Made by a program: the position numbers and the translations under genes. Positions 19,955 to 33,061 of a stretch of DNA of 64,000 nucleotides are shown here, in pieces. The stretch is from Hypomyces perniciosus (taxonomy: Eukaryota; Ascomycota; Sordariomycetes; Hypocreales; Hypocreaceae): the NCBI GenBank assembly GCA_008477525.1, contig SPDT01000005.1, positions 806,001 through 870,000 on the forward strand, read 5' to 3'. The notes under the pieces were generated by a model that did no database searches, was not told the origin of the DNA, and was given only the letters and a program-made list of their open reading frames with translations. The number at the start of each line of letters is the position of its first letter. The first letter of the stretch is position 1.

Positions 19955-22262
19955 ATGACTGCCGTCGCAAATCCTCCGAGCTTTCCGCAGATTTCCCGGC
20001 CAGCATGGGGCACTATTAGCGGAAACAACCCGATGAACCCAGACGATGTCAGAGGCATGTTCGTGCCCCGCAAAACCCTATCGCGAAGCAACTCCTCCTC
20101 TTCTATTTCATCGAACGCCTCCAATACCACCGTCGCATCGAACGGGTCTCAGTCCAATGGAACATCCATATCGTCAGCCTCTGATCTAAGCCACTGGTCT
20201 GGCGGCGCGACTCGGAAAAGACCCCAAACCAAAAACCCTTGGCCTCCAGGCAAGGGAGACGTGCAGGCGGACTTTTCGAGGCTTGGTCAAGGTCGCCCCA
20301 ACGGTTTGGTGACGCCTCACGGCGCCATGCAGCCCGGGCCGGGCCAGCCTCAAATGATACAGCAGGGTATGATGCGCCCTTTGGGCCCTGAGCAGCAGTT
20401 CCCCCCCGGCCAACCTATGCTCTATCTTCTCTCCTTGAACGGCACCTTTGAGCGAAAAACAATCGCTGTCCCTTTTGCTCCCGACAGCATAAGAATCGGT
20501 CGACAGACCAACCAAAAGACAGTGCCAACCAATACCAATGGTTTCTTTGACAGTAAAGTGCTGTCGAGAGCGCATGCTGAAATCTTTGCTGAGAGAAATG
20601 GCAAGATCTACATTCGAGACGTCAAATCATCAAACGGCACGTTCGTCAATGGTACTCGTCTTTCTCAAGAGAATCGTGAATCCGAACCCCACGAACTTCA
20701 GACGGCCGATCATCTTGAACTCGGTATTGATATCGTTAGTGAAGATCAGAAGACCGTGGTTCATCACAAGGTCGCCGCAAAGGTTGAACATGCTGGATTT
20801 TTGAATACGTCAAACAATGTCTTGGATATGAACTTTGGAGATTTGGACCCAGCTAACAGCGCGATGATGATTCCAACGGGGGCGATGCAAATGCGTGGTC
20901 GAGCTGGCAGCAACGCATCGCTGGGTGGTAATGGACGCATGATGATGAACGGGGGTGCCATGGGGGGCCAAGCAAACGGGATGGCCCAACAACGGCCGTT
21001 TTTCTTGACACCAATTGCCACTGATCAGATTCTGAAACGTCTTGCTGTAAGCATGATCACATTCCCCTTCTTTCTTTCCTGGGAGACTAACAACAATACA
21101 GAATGAGATACGAGGCGCTAGACTACAGGCCCAGGACCTGGGTCGCACAAACCAGTTTATCAATACCCTCATGTCGAAGGACGACGTAAAGGACCTTGAA
21201 AAGCCAGAAGCCCCTGAGCCTCCTAAGCCTCAGCCCATGGTTAATGGAAATGGAAATGGAAATGGTGTTTCGTTCAGGTCGGACTCCAAGGCACGCTTCT
21301 CGGACCCTCCAGCGCCGCCGCCTCAACAACCTCTTCCGGAGAAGCCAGATGTACCTTCACTGAAAAGAGGCTCTCTTGAGCGACCAAAATCCAACCCACA
21401 AAGTCTGTCCCCAGTTCGACAAGAAAACATCAACCAAATCATTCAGCTCACGGAGGCACTAAACAACGCGAAGCGAGACATCGATAGCCAAACAGCTCGC
21501 ATGCGCGAGTTGGAGAGTATGCTACAAAGGGAGCGAGAGGCACGGGAACTGGCAGAGGAATTAGCCAAGCGACTTGAAGAGTCTGCTAACAGTCTTGTGA
21601 ACGGGGTCGCCAAAGAAAACGATGAGGAAACTCTCAACGAAGCTCGTGACTCGGTTCAAGAGAAGGACATCGCGGAGGAAGTGAATCAAGAAGTGTCAAT
21701 AGATCAAGATGAACCCCAGGCGGACAAAACCGCCCAAGAAACTGCCGCGGCTCTTCAGTCTCGTATCGACAGCATGGAGGAGCAAATGCGGGAGCTAAAG
21801 AAACAGGTGGAGCAGTGGAGAAGCCGCTGTGAAGCAGCTGAGGCGGAACGTGATGCAGGTAGGAGAACATTGGAGGAGATGGTAATTCAGTTGCGAGAGG
21901 AGGAGACTCGACGGATTGCGGCTGAAGAGAAGCGTCGGTCGCGGTCAAGAGGAGGTCGCAGTGGGCAACGGGAAGAGGCGAAGGAAGACAACATCGCTTC
22001 TCTATTATCCGCGACTTCGGAGCAGAGGTCCATTGGCATCAAGACCAATGGCACGATCTCGGCTGAGGATCCAGGTGACGTTCCGACCCTTTCGAGAGCC
22101 AACACCATCACGCCGCTGGGCCCACAAAGAGGAAGTACGTTGCAAAGTCAACGCCTCCCGGCAGGACTCCCATATGCCTCGATGGTTGGGGTGGTCTTAA
22201 TTGGCATGGGGCTCATGGCATACATAAATGGGTGGCAATCTCCACCGCGGATTGAACGATAA
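19955..22262 (+). CDS. FHA-domain, coiled-coil, tail-anchored protein (Far10/Vps64, HAM-4/PRO45, SLMAP type)
   Basis: Likely STRIPAK-complex subunit tethered to the ER/nuclear envelope; in filamentous fungi orthologues are needed for cell fusion and fruiting-body development. Two exons, 19955-21046 and 21102-22262, with a 55-bp intron (GTAAGC...CAG, branch GACTAAC) give 750 residues. Residues 1-155 are Ser/Asn/Gly/Pro-rich. The FHA domain spans about 156-265 with IRIGRQ (180-183), LSRAHAEIF (203-211) and SSNGTFVNGTRLS (225-237), the phosphothreonine-contact residues being intact. A low-complexity Gly/Met stretch follows, then acidic coiled coil in exon 2 (about residues 465-665). The last 25 residues hold a single hydrophobic helix (SMVGVVLIGMGLMAYINGW) as a tail anchor. 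This domain order is diagnostic for the SLMAP/Far9-Far10 family. Confidence 0.93.
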
Positions 22263-23491
22263 CGCCAAGTCGCCTTATGCTTTCTTCACAAGTTGACAAG
22301 ATACCCCACCTCCCCATGTACAATGCGAACCATTCTACTGTATTCCACGATACATGTCTTGCTCTATCCTTGAAGGAACTTTTGTCTTTTTTCCCCTGGG
22401 CAGCGCAGCAGAGCACGGCACCAATACGTCAATATTATCAATGATGACGAGAAGATGAGGCAAATCACGAAGAACATACCCGCAGGATCAAGACTCCTTT
22501 CTTTTTCTTTTGTACGTATTATAGGCTAGGTTTCCTTCTTCTGTATCAAATGGGGCATTCGGTTGTTTCTTCTTCGTTTCATTTTTACTTAATTTTTTGC
22601 TTTTTACCCTCGTTCAAGACATTGAGATTTCCTTTTTCTTGGAGGAAACATTTGGCTTTGAGCACATGATTGGTAGGAAAGCGATAACCCCCGTTGAAAA
22701 AGGCACAATGAGTACAAAGACCGAGTGCAATGAGGGAAGGGTGAAGATGCAGCATGAGTTGCACCCTCTGATTTGAGGACTACAAGACAGACATAGGCAT
22801 TTTCATTAGCAGTCATTTTCTTGCATAGTATGGTTAAATGGAAGGCTTATTATAATCCACGGTATGCTCGTCCTTGGCAGTGCTGGTTAATGGTGTGTAA
22901 TAGCAGATGTCTCAAAATCTCAAATCAGTGTGTAATCAACATCTGGAGTTGAACAGTGCATAGTACATTGCCTGAATAATTGATGGAGATTGGCATGTAG
23001 TATTTGATAGGTGAGACGATTCTTCGTGTAAATAAGTCATCTCCATTTCTAAGTCTCTCAAAATTCCAAATTCAGCCCTATTCATATGCAGTAGAGAATA
23101 GCATCAAAAATCACTATACTATCGGGTAGGCTGGATATTAGTCATATGTATCTAAGGTATGTACGAGTACGAAGCAGAGGCCTCGCTAATTTCAGCTCGG
23201 TGACTGGCGAGGCTGACTTTTGTGGGGTTGTGGGGTGACGCCACATTTTAGATGCTCGATTCGATTCTTTTTCGCAGTCATGCGAGAGCTGAACAGTCAT
23301 TGGACATCTTACGATCTCTCACGCGACCCCCGGAGAATCATACATACTGTCGGAGCCGATCGACGTCCGAACTACTACGCGCAGCATCAAAGAGACCAGA
23401 CCAACGGATCCTACGAAGCGCAATACTGCCTCAACACCGTTTCGCCTTGCGACGAGCCGCCGACGAAGCAAAGCAAAGCGCCACCATCACA
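22263..23491. other. Spacer between the FHA gene and cox16
   Basis: 3' flank of the FHA gene, then AT-rich non-coding sequence. The cox16 reading frame is open upstream to 23252 but this is treated as leader. No other gene seen. Confidence 0.6.
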
Positions 23492-23893
23492 ATGCCGACG
23501 TTCCAGAGCAACAAGTTCCGCTCGTCAGGCGACGCGAGCAAAGTCGGCATGCGGTACCGAGCGCTCATGAACAAGCATCCGTTTCTGACGTTTGGACTGC
23601 CGTTCATAATGGTCATGGTGGCGGGTTCGTTTGTCCTGACGCCCGCGACGGCGATTCGATTTGAGAGGCATGATCGCAAGGTACGGCAGATGACGAAGGA
23701 GGAGGAGTTGAATGTGCGACGGTCGGCGCGCAAGGTGGACATGAAGGAGGAGTACTACGTAAGGAAAAGATTTTCTTGTTTTTGGAACATGGACATGCTG
23801 ATGTGACGACAGCGGTTGGCAGGGAGGGATCTGGATGATTGGGAGCAGAAGCGGGTTGAGAGATTGCCTGGCGAGAGCGACGGGGTGCTGTAA
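23492..23893 (+). CDS. cox16: Cox16, cytochrome c oxidase assembly protein
   Basis: Mitochondrial inner-membrane factor that assists Cox1/Cox2 module assembly of complex IV. Two exons, 23492-23758 and 23813-23893, with a 54-bp intron (GTAAGG...GACAG), give 115 residues. The start MPTFQSNKFRSS is the conserved Cox16 N-terminus; a single membrane helix (FLTFGLPFIMVMVAGSFVL, about residues 34-52) is followed by TPATAIRFERHDRKV, the family signature, and a basic/acidic tail ending VERLPGESDGVL. The frame remains open for 80 codons upstream of 23492, but the homologous start and length argue for this ATG. Confidence 0.94.
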
Positions 23894-25982
23894 TGGCTGC
23901 TTTGGACACGGTGAAAGACATTTCGACGCAGCATCCCCTGAGCCGAAACGCACATCACGGAGTTGGTGTGGGAACGTGGTTTTCGATCGATCGATCGGAT
24001 GCCAAGTCTGCTCCGAATTCTCTCGCATGCACCTTATTGCTTGCTTATTTTTCTTTTGCTCAGCCAGCGGCCGTTCGAGAAAAGATTGTCGGATTGATGC
24101 ACCGAATACTACGTCGGCACGCGTTTTGATTCAGGCAATCGCAAGAGAAGAAAAGGACCCGAGTGTTTCATTTTTCTCCCCCAAGGTGCGGAGATTGGAT
24201 GAATATGGATCATGATGATGGATTCGGATCCTCCGGAGACTCAGATAGCCGGACCTGGGCCTGTACCGCTGCGCTGGTTTTCTCACGTCATGGAACATGA
24301 TAGTAGCTTGCTGCAACTGCGGCTTGGAAGAGCTTTTGGCAGGGCGTGCGTTGCCCCCCCCTCCCCTTGCACGTTTGACAGGGCTTAGAGACCCTGGAAC
24401 AGGAATGGTGGGTATGCACTTTAATGGTCACTGTACGGAGTAAGCATCACGCGCATCTGGAGCAGGATTGCGGGCGTTGTTGGGTGTGTTGTTCATGGGT
24501 CTCCTGTCATCCAGCGCTCTGGGACGACAGGGGAAATAACTATCCTGTCAGCGGAATTGAGTTTGCAGCCGGCGTTCTATTCTCGGCGTTTCACGAAGTA
24601 TATTGAACTCCGAGGTGCATTGGCAGTTGAGAAGCAGTCATCACGGCAGAGAAATGCGACGCTGGCAGCAAGCCACCTGGGCACCTCCATATTCGAACGA
24701 ACATGCTCTCTCGAGTTGCCGAACCCCGTACTCGGGGATATGCAGACACTTTGGCTCTAGCCGCAAGCTTGTCAGAGGAGGCGTGAATGTTAAATTGGTG
24801 AAAGAGAAGAGAAGAGAAAGGCTGCTCGGTGGCTTGTTTCACGCAAACGAGGTGATTGGCACATGAACGAAGTCATCTATGTACTTCGTAGAGCCCGTAT
24901 GTATCTCCAATCATGTGAGCGAGTCCGCCAAACACTGGCCATCAAGACGTCAACGTTGTACTCCGTATCGAGGAGAAAACAAAGAACCAATCTCGATGAG
25001 CGGTGGCAATGATACGCACATTCTGAGACAGAGGGAGGACTTGACCTGATCTCGGCGTTCTCATTTGTCCCTTTTTCGCAGTTACACAGCAGAGAGGCCC
25101 CCAAGTTTGCCAAGTTAGGCATCAATTCGCGCGGGTAGAGAGAGAAAGTTGGAGTGAGCGATGATCCTCCCCTCGTATTATCCGCTTGCGGAAGGCTGAA
25201 GCACTCACGCCCGCTAATACGGGAGAGTTGCGTACGAGTACGTCAGTCAACCCTATCAATCCATTTCCCCGCATTTTGTATCCGTCTTTTTGACTTTTAC
25301 GGACACCGTCCGTTTGAGAGCGAAAAAAAACTCTATCTCGGACGGTTTTTGTTCGGTGTCTGGTGTAATTCGCCTCCGTCGGCTCATATCCCACAATCCG
25401 TGCGCACAAATTCTCCAACGGCTGTTACCGCTCACGGAGAGGGGTGTGTGTGTGTGTATGAATTGGTGTAAACGCCGTTTTCCTGACACCGGCTGCCGCA
25501 CTTGTAAAACTTTCTTCAAGAAAGGGCAAAAGCTTGAGAGAGTTAGATAAACTTTGTTTCCTCTTCTTGGCCTTTCCCCACGGTTTCTCCGACTATCTCC
25601 GTAAGCTAGCTACATTCTTTGTGTAGCAGATATATAGATACCAACGCAGTTGTTAGGTCTGTTGCTGGTGTTTGCGGAGGGATTAATAAGAAGCGGCGGC
25701 TCACGCGGGAAAACAAATGATGTTAGTACGGAGCACTAACATATAGTAGTATGTACGGAGTAGTAGTAGTAATAGTAGTAGCTGGTTTATCAAGCCTTTG
25801 GTCATCAGGACTTGTGATGTGATCTGATAGTACTGCACCAAAAACTTCGCGACGGGCCGGGCGCGATTGTCCCGCCAGGTACTTAGTGCTTACACGGACA
25901 ATCCGTGATACTACTAGTAGTAGTAGTAATTTACTTGAATAAACAGACACGCAACGCCGTGGATTGGAAATCAGCCATCATG

Positions 25983-26027
25983 ATGCCAAGGACCACAATG
26001 CCAAGGATCACGATGCCAAGGATACAG
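25983..26027 (+). repeat. 15-bp minisatellite, three copies
   Basis: Units at 25983, 25998 and 26013 share ATGCCAAGGA and differ only in the last five bases. Not coding in any supported frame. Confidence 0.85.
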
Positions 26028-29000
26028 ACGGATGCCTTGTTACCCTATCTATCTGCTCCGTAGTAAGCACAGGACGGGGCCTAGCACGAACCTGAGGGTT
26101 GGGATGAGGAATTAGTATATGCAAAGTTGCAGTAGCTAGTTCGGCGAGTGCAGCACCAATGCAAAGACAGGGTCAGGTCGGGCCACGGTGAGATGATGAA
26201 GCTGTATGTACGAAGTAGTAGGGCAAATATGGAGTGCAGACCGCATGGGTGTGATTCCCACGGTGATGGGATTCTGCACACGCGCGCGCGGTAATCCGAG
26301 ATCCAGGTTGTCGGGTTTATGTACGTTGTTGGGCTGCATGAATCCATACTGCAGGTGTAACTCCGTAGTGAGTGAGACGATGGAGTAATGGAGTAGGACG
26401 AGCATTGAGTAGTAGGACGAGTACTTCGTACTGAGTAGAATCATTTGAACTGGGAGAGCTTCCGAGCAGCCGTAGTACTACTCCGAAGAAGTCGTACAAA
26501 TTACGCCGTTTCAAGGGCTAGCTTCATCAGGGTGGTGTTTTGTCTGCCCACCACACACCTCCTCCTGCAAGCCCAAAAAAAAACATGTCCAGGTGATCAC
26601 GTACAGACGGCGAGGCTGACGATGGAGATGGCCTAGTCCCATTTCTGCCTATCGTGTGTGTGAGCGGGAAAGAATGACAATTAGCATCCATTGTAGTGTC
26701 GGTGACCAAAAAAAAAAGCGATATTTAGTGTTTGCTGTAGTACCTGCAGGTGATGAGACAAGAATTGCTTTTTTGTTTTGATTTAGTCTCCAGGTTCTTG
26801 CGATTCGGATATCCATCCATACGAGTACTTCGGAGGAGTATCGCGTGGTAGTATTACGAATGGTGCCGTATTATTATCGTATTGACGCCAGATTGATTCA
26901 GACCGAAATCGTTCGGACTCAGAGGACCGAAGCCCGATCGTGACCTGCTAATAGCATCCTCAGAAATTAAAGACTCGTAGTCAGTAGCAGTGCTAGCAGT
27001 AGTAGCCCGCAATGAATGCCTGTATGTAATTACATCTCATTAGAATCTACGACAAATCGTCAGACAGCCGAGACTGGTCGGCACAAGGCATCTTCGGCAT
27101 TCGGTTTGCTGAGACGGCGTGAAGAAAGTAAAAAACACACAGACTGGCGCGCGCGCGGCTCGTCTCTCTCGTCCTCACGTATATTAGTAGTAGTTGTAGG
27201 ATTGTTGATGCATCTCCAAGGGCTTCCCGAAAAGCGAATTCAGCAGCGGCTGCAAGGCACCAGGGGCCCTGGATACGTACATATGCAGGTCCTGATGCAA
27301 GAGATGCGGCTAGCTCGCAGAGGGAGCCAAAGTGGTGGTTTGCTTTGCCAGTCCTTTACAAATAGCAGTGGTGGTAGTAGTACGTGTTCTACTATGTGTC
27401 GTATGTGTGTGTGTGATTGTGATGGATATGTATGTAGTACACACAGATGTGTGCTGCAATACTCGTAAACAAGTTTCTGGTGGTGTGTCTGTCACCCATG
27501 TCATTGGCCCATTAGCTGGGAGGTCAAAAAAACGTGGGGTTGTTGGTGATGACACGGAAATGGTGGTTTTGTTGGTTCCGCAGTTTCTCGGACCACCTTC
27601 TGGCCGCAGCATCCTGTTTGTTGAGCAGGGGACTCCGTACCTGGCCTGGAAAAGAAAAGCGACGGGAGCAACCAGGTCACCAAGATGATGCTAAGGCTCT
27701 AGCAGGCGTGGAGAGGGATAGCGGACAGCGAAAACCCCTGTCCTGCTGGACTCGATGATTTGTCGCGATCGTAGTTCGAGCACTAGCAGCAGTAGCAGTA
27801 CGACTACGAGCAGGCTGGGCCTAGGCGGTGGAGCAGCAGGTCGTTAATGAATGATCAGCTCGGCCTCGGCCACAGCCTTCTTCTCGGCTTCAGGCCAGGC
27901 TCGCTCGTAGTACTAAGGCTTTACTCGTAGTAGTAGGCGTTCCACCACATCCCGGGCACCAGAAAAAAAAAAGGTCGGCGATGTGAGGGATGACTCGCAC
28001 TCGCACACACCTCTTTGGCCTCTCTTGGCTGCCCCAGTGCCGAGGCGGTTTCCATTGCCAATGAGATGGCGCAGAGCCTCGGAGGACACCGAGGAGAAAA
28101 CCTGTCAAACAGCAGGTTGCATGAAAACAAGAACAAAAGCAAGGAAAAAAAGGTTCAATAGTCTCGTCGTCATGAATCGTATGTCCGCGAGATGATGCCG
28201 GGAAGAAGCGAGAGGCGGAGAAACTTGGAGGCGTGAAAATAGGAAGGAAGAAAAGCCACACAGTCGATCTGAGACGATATATGGAGCACAGGAAAGATAA
28301 AAACAAAAACAATTAAATCAAATAACTGAAAACTGCAGGCATTGGAAGGTCATTCACACACCGTTGACGAGATAAGAAGTAAATTTCTCAATTTTTTTTT
28401 TTTCATTAACGTGGTGTAGCGTCATGATAGATCTGGTGCCCGTTCCTGACCGATCCCGCCAGGCACACGAACTAGGAGTAGTATTAGTAGTAGTACGAAG
28501 TACCTACTTTGGAGCCAGAAGTTGGCGAGCGATGGCTGGCAGTGTACGCGATGGGGAAGGTGAGGAAAAAAAAAGAAATAATAATAAAAATAATTGAATA
28601 AAAAAAAGTGCACAGTACGGAGTAGCAGAGAAGCGAAAGCGTGTGTGTGAAATGGGAATACATGTCTCAGGCTTCCATCTCTTTTTCTCTCCCTTGCGTC
28701 CAGCATCTGCTTGCGTGACATACCTAACCTAACCTAACCAACACGTTTTTTAGACTCTTCTTCACCGCATCTCACGCATTGGGGAGAAGAAAAATAACGC
28801 GCGCACTAACACACGGAGCGCCGTGAGAAGGTTACACTCGTACATGTTTTCGTTTTAGTATACTTGTAGTATAGCAGAACGCTTAAGGTGAAGCATGGTG
28901 ATGGATAGCATGTCAAGACTGGCGGAGAAACCGAGGTGTGTGCTCGGCTGGCCAATGGTGGCACAGCAAAAAAATTGACAGGTCATTCAGCATGACGTCC

Positions 29001-29270
29001 ACCAACGGCAAGCAAAGTCGCACAGTATTGTGAGAAACGGGAATCATGGGATCGACTGATACGACACTCTGTCATACATACATACTGATAGTAGTACGAA
29101 GTAGTAGCAGTGCTCGTAGTACTCCCCTGGTCGTCAGGTACTGTTAGCGGCAGTACTACTACATAGACTAGTCGAACAGGGATTGTCCATGATTACGAAG
29201 ACGGTGGTGGTCCGATCGCCCCAGCCCAGCGCCACGCTGAACGGTATGAACGCAGTACCTATGTACATGC

Positions 29271-29300
29271 AGCTCCGTGCAGCTCCGTGCAGCTCCGTGC
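29271..29300 (+). repeat. Perfect 10-bp triplication
   Basis: Three exact tandem copies of AGCTCCGTGC; another short pentamer repeat (GAGTC) follows at 29372-29390. Confidence 0.9.
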
Positions 29301-30198
29301 AAAGGACATGCAGATAGAGGAGTGGTGTGTTGGACCGTACGAGGACGGACGTGCTAATGGGCCGTTGAGCGGAGTCGAGTCGAGTCGAGTAAGCTAGCTC
29401 GCACTCGTAGTAGTAGTAAGTCGGCAACTGTCTGTGTGTTTTTTTTTCTTCAAGACGATACCGGAGCGACTAGTGAGTGCTCAGTCAAGATGCAGCCTGA
29501 TTCACAAAAGTTAATTGCTGCTTGGCAAAACGTTAACGGGCAGAGGGACTGGCGAGAGATACGAAAGCATCGAAGGTTTCAGTTGGAATCATCACGGATT
29601 GGAGTGACTCGGAACTATCCTAGACACGAACCTACGAGTGAAGAAAAGTATCGTCTCCACAGGTCCAGGTTCCAGGCACAGATCAATTCCATTTAGTGGG
29701 GTTAATGAAGTCACACCCACACCCCGCTTGCGCACCCCCATTTGCACCCCCTCTACACGCCCCCTCTGTGCTCTTTCCTGTTGGAATTGGTGATGGATAC
29801 ATATATACTCCAGAGCGCTCTTCCGGAGCTCCGTGACTTCCCCTCCATTCACTCAACCACTCATCCATCCATCCATCTCCAACTGATCGACTCTGAAGCG
29901 ATTGACTCTGGAGTTGAGCCTCTGCTTTGTATTATTTACATATACGCAAAAATATACATACACATCGCCAGGCGAGACGTCCATCTCGATTTTGACGCCT
30001 TGTTTCGCCACCTGCACTTACGACATCATACATTATCACCACCACCGTCCTCGTCATACCCTCCACGCGGTTATATAATCAGTCATCTGCCACATGAATC
30101 GGTTACGCATTTTATAACAGTCAACTCACCATCGACCATACGAACCATTACCATTATTACTTCGTACTCATAGCCGCATCGAATACACAACCGCCACC

Positions 30199-30969
30199 AT
30201 GCACGTACTCGGCCACAGCTTCTCGCAACGCCGCAAAACCAAGCCTCGTGACCTGCACATCCGCAAGGTCTCCTTCTCTGGCAGCTCCCTCTCATCGGGC
30301 TGCTCATTCTCTTCCACCTCGTCCACCTCCACCGCCCGCGAACACACTCCTCGCGTCCCCAGCAGCACTACCACCGCCAGCTTCGACCCTCTCGCTCTGC
30401 ATCCGACATTCCAGGCCCCTCCACGACTCTACGACCGGCCCTTGATTCCCACCGATCGGGAGCGGTACGACGAGGTACCTGCATTATACGATAGCGAGGA
30501 CGCAGATGGAGAGAGCAGCGACTTGGATGCTTCAGAGAAGGACATGGATGAGGTCCAGCATTTCCACATGGAGCTTCCTCCCCATGCGAGCCCCATGGAC
30601 CATGCCGATCATGGTGAACCCCAAGACTATTTCTTCATGCAACACATTGCTAAACGGCCACCGATGCCACGGTCTCGCTGGTCTGAGTCTACGATCCAGA
30701 CACTGGACCAACTCACACCCGTGACCAGTGTATCAAACCCCGCTACCTCATGTGCCATTGCCGATGCCGATGAGGACGCCGATGCCGCCGCCGCAGGTAT
30801 TGACTCTTCATACTCGGTACCAAACTTCAGCTACAAGCGCAATACCGTTCTCAAGAGACCAACCTTCAAACCAATGGACAGCTTTGAAGAATTCATCAAG
30901 CGGGGCGGGTGGAAGAGGAGAGGCATCGTCTTCCACAATGAAGACATGGTCGACTACGAGATGAGGTGA
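30199..30969 (+). CDS. Conserved-looking hypothetical protein, 256 aa
   Basis: Function unknown. The intronless frame starts in good context (CCGCCACCATGC) and codes for a hydrophilic protein with no signal peptide or membrane segment. Residues 1-60 are basic then Ser/Thr-rich (HSFSQRRKTKPRDLHIRKVSFSG looks like a kinase-target or nuclear-type region); 90-125 is acidic; 175-205 is an Ala/Asp-rich low-complexity patch. The C-terminal 45 residues look most structured: a basic KRPTFKPMDSFEEFIKRGGWKRRG block followed within a few residues by VFHNEDMVDYEMR. Codon choice (C-ending) is typical of a real gene here. It lies downstream of the 6-kb non-coding tract, so its promoter may be large. I do not recognise a named family. 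Confidence 0.75.
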   Translation: MHVLGHSFSQRRKTKPRDLHIRKVSFSGSSLSSGCSFSSTSSTSTAREHTPRVPSSTTTASFDPLALHPTFQAPPRLYDRPLIPTDRERYDEVPALYDSEDADGESSDLDASEKDMDEVQHFHMELPPHASPMDHADHGEPQDYFFMQHIAKRPPMPRSRWSESTIQTLDQLTPVTSVSNPATSCAIADADEDADAAAAGIDSSYSVPNFSYKRNTVLKRPTFKPMDSFEEFIKRGGWKRRGIVFHNEDMVDYEMR

Positions 30970-33061
30970 TCTCGTATGCCCGACAACAATAACACCATCA
31001 CCACCGCCATTCATTATCTACCCTTCTTCCCCGCTGATGCGGTGTCCTCTTTTCTTTCATACATTACCATCTCTTTCCTACTACTATGAACGGATGTACG
31101 GAAGCGGAGGACTTGATTTGTTATACCCCCTCATCGCATCGGACGATGGACACAGCATTGGAGTATCGGGATTTTTTTTGAGGCTATTAGGCTATATACC
31201 ACGGGACACGCAGGCCATTTCTTACCTACCATATTTTTTTTTTTTTTTTTTGTGATGGAACGGACGAAGCAACGGCCGGGAGAAAAACATGTTGTATTGG
31301 GATACCCAAGGGGTGTGGCCAATGGCCCCTCTAACAGAGCACATCTACTATCTTTTTACTTAGTACTAGTCACATGAGAACCTCTCTTCACTGCTCACAA
31401 CAATCATTCTTGAATAATACAAAGAGCATCAGATTACAATTACATGGTGGTGTCCCCACTCAGTCATTCGTGTTCGGCATCCAAGTGATGACTAATTGGT
31501 GATTTTCGCTCGGGATAATATTAATAGACATGGACCTGGCTCCGTACTCGTAAGCATTAGAGCGAAACGAAGGAAGTACGGAGTAAGCGAAGAGAATACG
31601 AAGGAAAATGCCGACCTCCCGTTGGGGGCTATTTTAGCTTGGGATTTATTCTTTTAGTATTTCGGAATTTATTATTTTATGTATTAATTAATATTAGCAT
31701 CAGATTGCCGTCTCTACAAAGTACGGAGTACCTACTTTGCAGGATATAAAATATTCCAAGACACAAGCCTGCCATATGTTTCATCCAGTTGACCTTGCCA
31801 ATATAGATGCAATCCTCTGCAGCCTTCGTTCAATTCACAAATAAACAGAAGCAAATCATGGTTCCTTCTTAAGCTTACCCATCATCTGCTCCGTTAGCAT
31901 CCTCAGTATCGGATGTGGAGTGGTTGCCATTGTATGATGGGTAGTCTTGCATAAAGATGATCGAATAAGGCTGGTAGGGTTAAATAAACATGAACATTTC
32001 ATCAATACGTTCAAGGACTATTCGTATATTTGAAGAACAGCGCAATAGAAGGGAATGTAGGTGCTAGATGCAAGCATGTTGTACTGCAGTGAAGGGTTCC
32101 AGAACATGTGTCAATCAACGCACTCATATTAACACTGACCACATGTATGCACGAGCCTTCCATCACGAACTGCAAAGAGCAATTTCCCATCAACGCCACT
32201 CGCCGAATATTTGTCCAATTGAGAGAAAAGAGGCGTCCTGTTGCTTTACCGTTGCATTTATACCCTGTCACCGTCTGCGGGAGTCGACGGATCCGGTAGA
32301 GTGTGATTCCTAGTTGACTCAGCTCACCCGCGACATACATTGCTGGTGGAGGAACAGCCATCCTAACATAGTGCTCAGTGTACCCAGATTTGGACTTGTG
32401 GACTTATTTTGGTAAACAACCGGCCTCTCGGTCACATTCTCACATCAGCTGAGAAGGTTTATGAGGCCTCCATTGTTCTCATTGTATCCTAATGCTGTTT
32501 ACGAAGTATGAAGGGGTGCAATGAACAGTGACAATGGCCTCGGGCCCTCGGCCACCAACTCGAACCCGCATCCTTATTCTAATCGATCTGCAGATTCTCT
32601 CCATATTAGTGTAACGTCTTCCCCAGGTTCTGGGCGCATCCCCGCTTTCTTCCCGCAGCTCCCCATGCCGGTATCTTAGTCAATCTCTCTGCAATGCACC
32701 GTCTTGGAAAGCTTGGCTTAATACTACAATACTACTTTGTACTGCAATTTTTATTTTCCCGCTCAACACCGACTTCACAAATGCCTCAATATCCCGGTTC
32801 ATGGTTTCTATTACTACGACATCAGTGGACAGGATGAGTAGATGTTCTGTTTTGGGGCATTCTACTGATGTAATAGCAGTCGTCAAAGTGTCAAATCCTG
32901 GATGATTTATCGCGTATATAAACGAGGACTGGCCGCCCTCCATATCCCTATCCAGCTCGATCACCATCTCATCAACTCCATAAAAAGCATCAAACCCATC
33001 TCACGATACAAGCACACTCTCTTCACCAAACGAAAGAGAACAAAGAAAAAAACCCTCTAGA
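30970..33061. other. Spacer with a doubtful minus-strand frame
   Basis: Non-coding apart from a 116-codon minus-strand frame at 32011-32361 with six cysteines but no signal peptide, which I cannot assign. An 18-T homopolymer lies at 31234-31251, AT-rich sequence at 31620-31700, and the promoter of the small secreted gene at the right end with a TATATAAA box at 32915-32922. Confidence 0.5.
32915..32922 (+). promoter_or_regulatory. TATA box of the small secreted knottin-like gene
   Basis: TATATAAA, 140 bp upstream of the ATG at 33062; the leader between them is A-rich just before the start. Confidence 0.6.

Larger units (their letters stand above)
23894..30198. other. 6.3-kb gene-free, microsatellite-rich tract
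   Basis: No open frame here looks like protein and no splice-joined set of exons could be supported. It is dense in simple sequence: TAG/TAC runs (25750-25790, 25913-25927, 29396-29421), TACGGAGTA/TACTCCGTA motifs, a 15-bp minisatellite at 25983-26027, a 10-bp triplication at 29271-29300, a GAGTC repeat at 29372-29390 and several A/T homopolymers. The last few hundred bases (about 29700-30198, CATCCATC-rich, with a TATATA near 29801) look like the leader/promoter of the gene at 30199. A long regulated promoter or a non-coding transcript is possible. Confidence 0.6.

Noticed and set aside
27016..27468. 150-codon plus-strand frame in the gene-free tract
   Set aside because: Composition is driven by TAG/TGTG microsatellite sequence and the frame shows no domain, start context or splice structure.
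28722..28739. CCTAA tandem repeat resembling an interstitial telomere
   Set aside because: The unit is CCTAA, five bases, with just over three copies; the fungal telomere repeat is TTAGGG/CCCTAA. Treated as a simple repeat.
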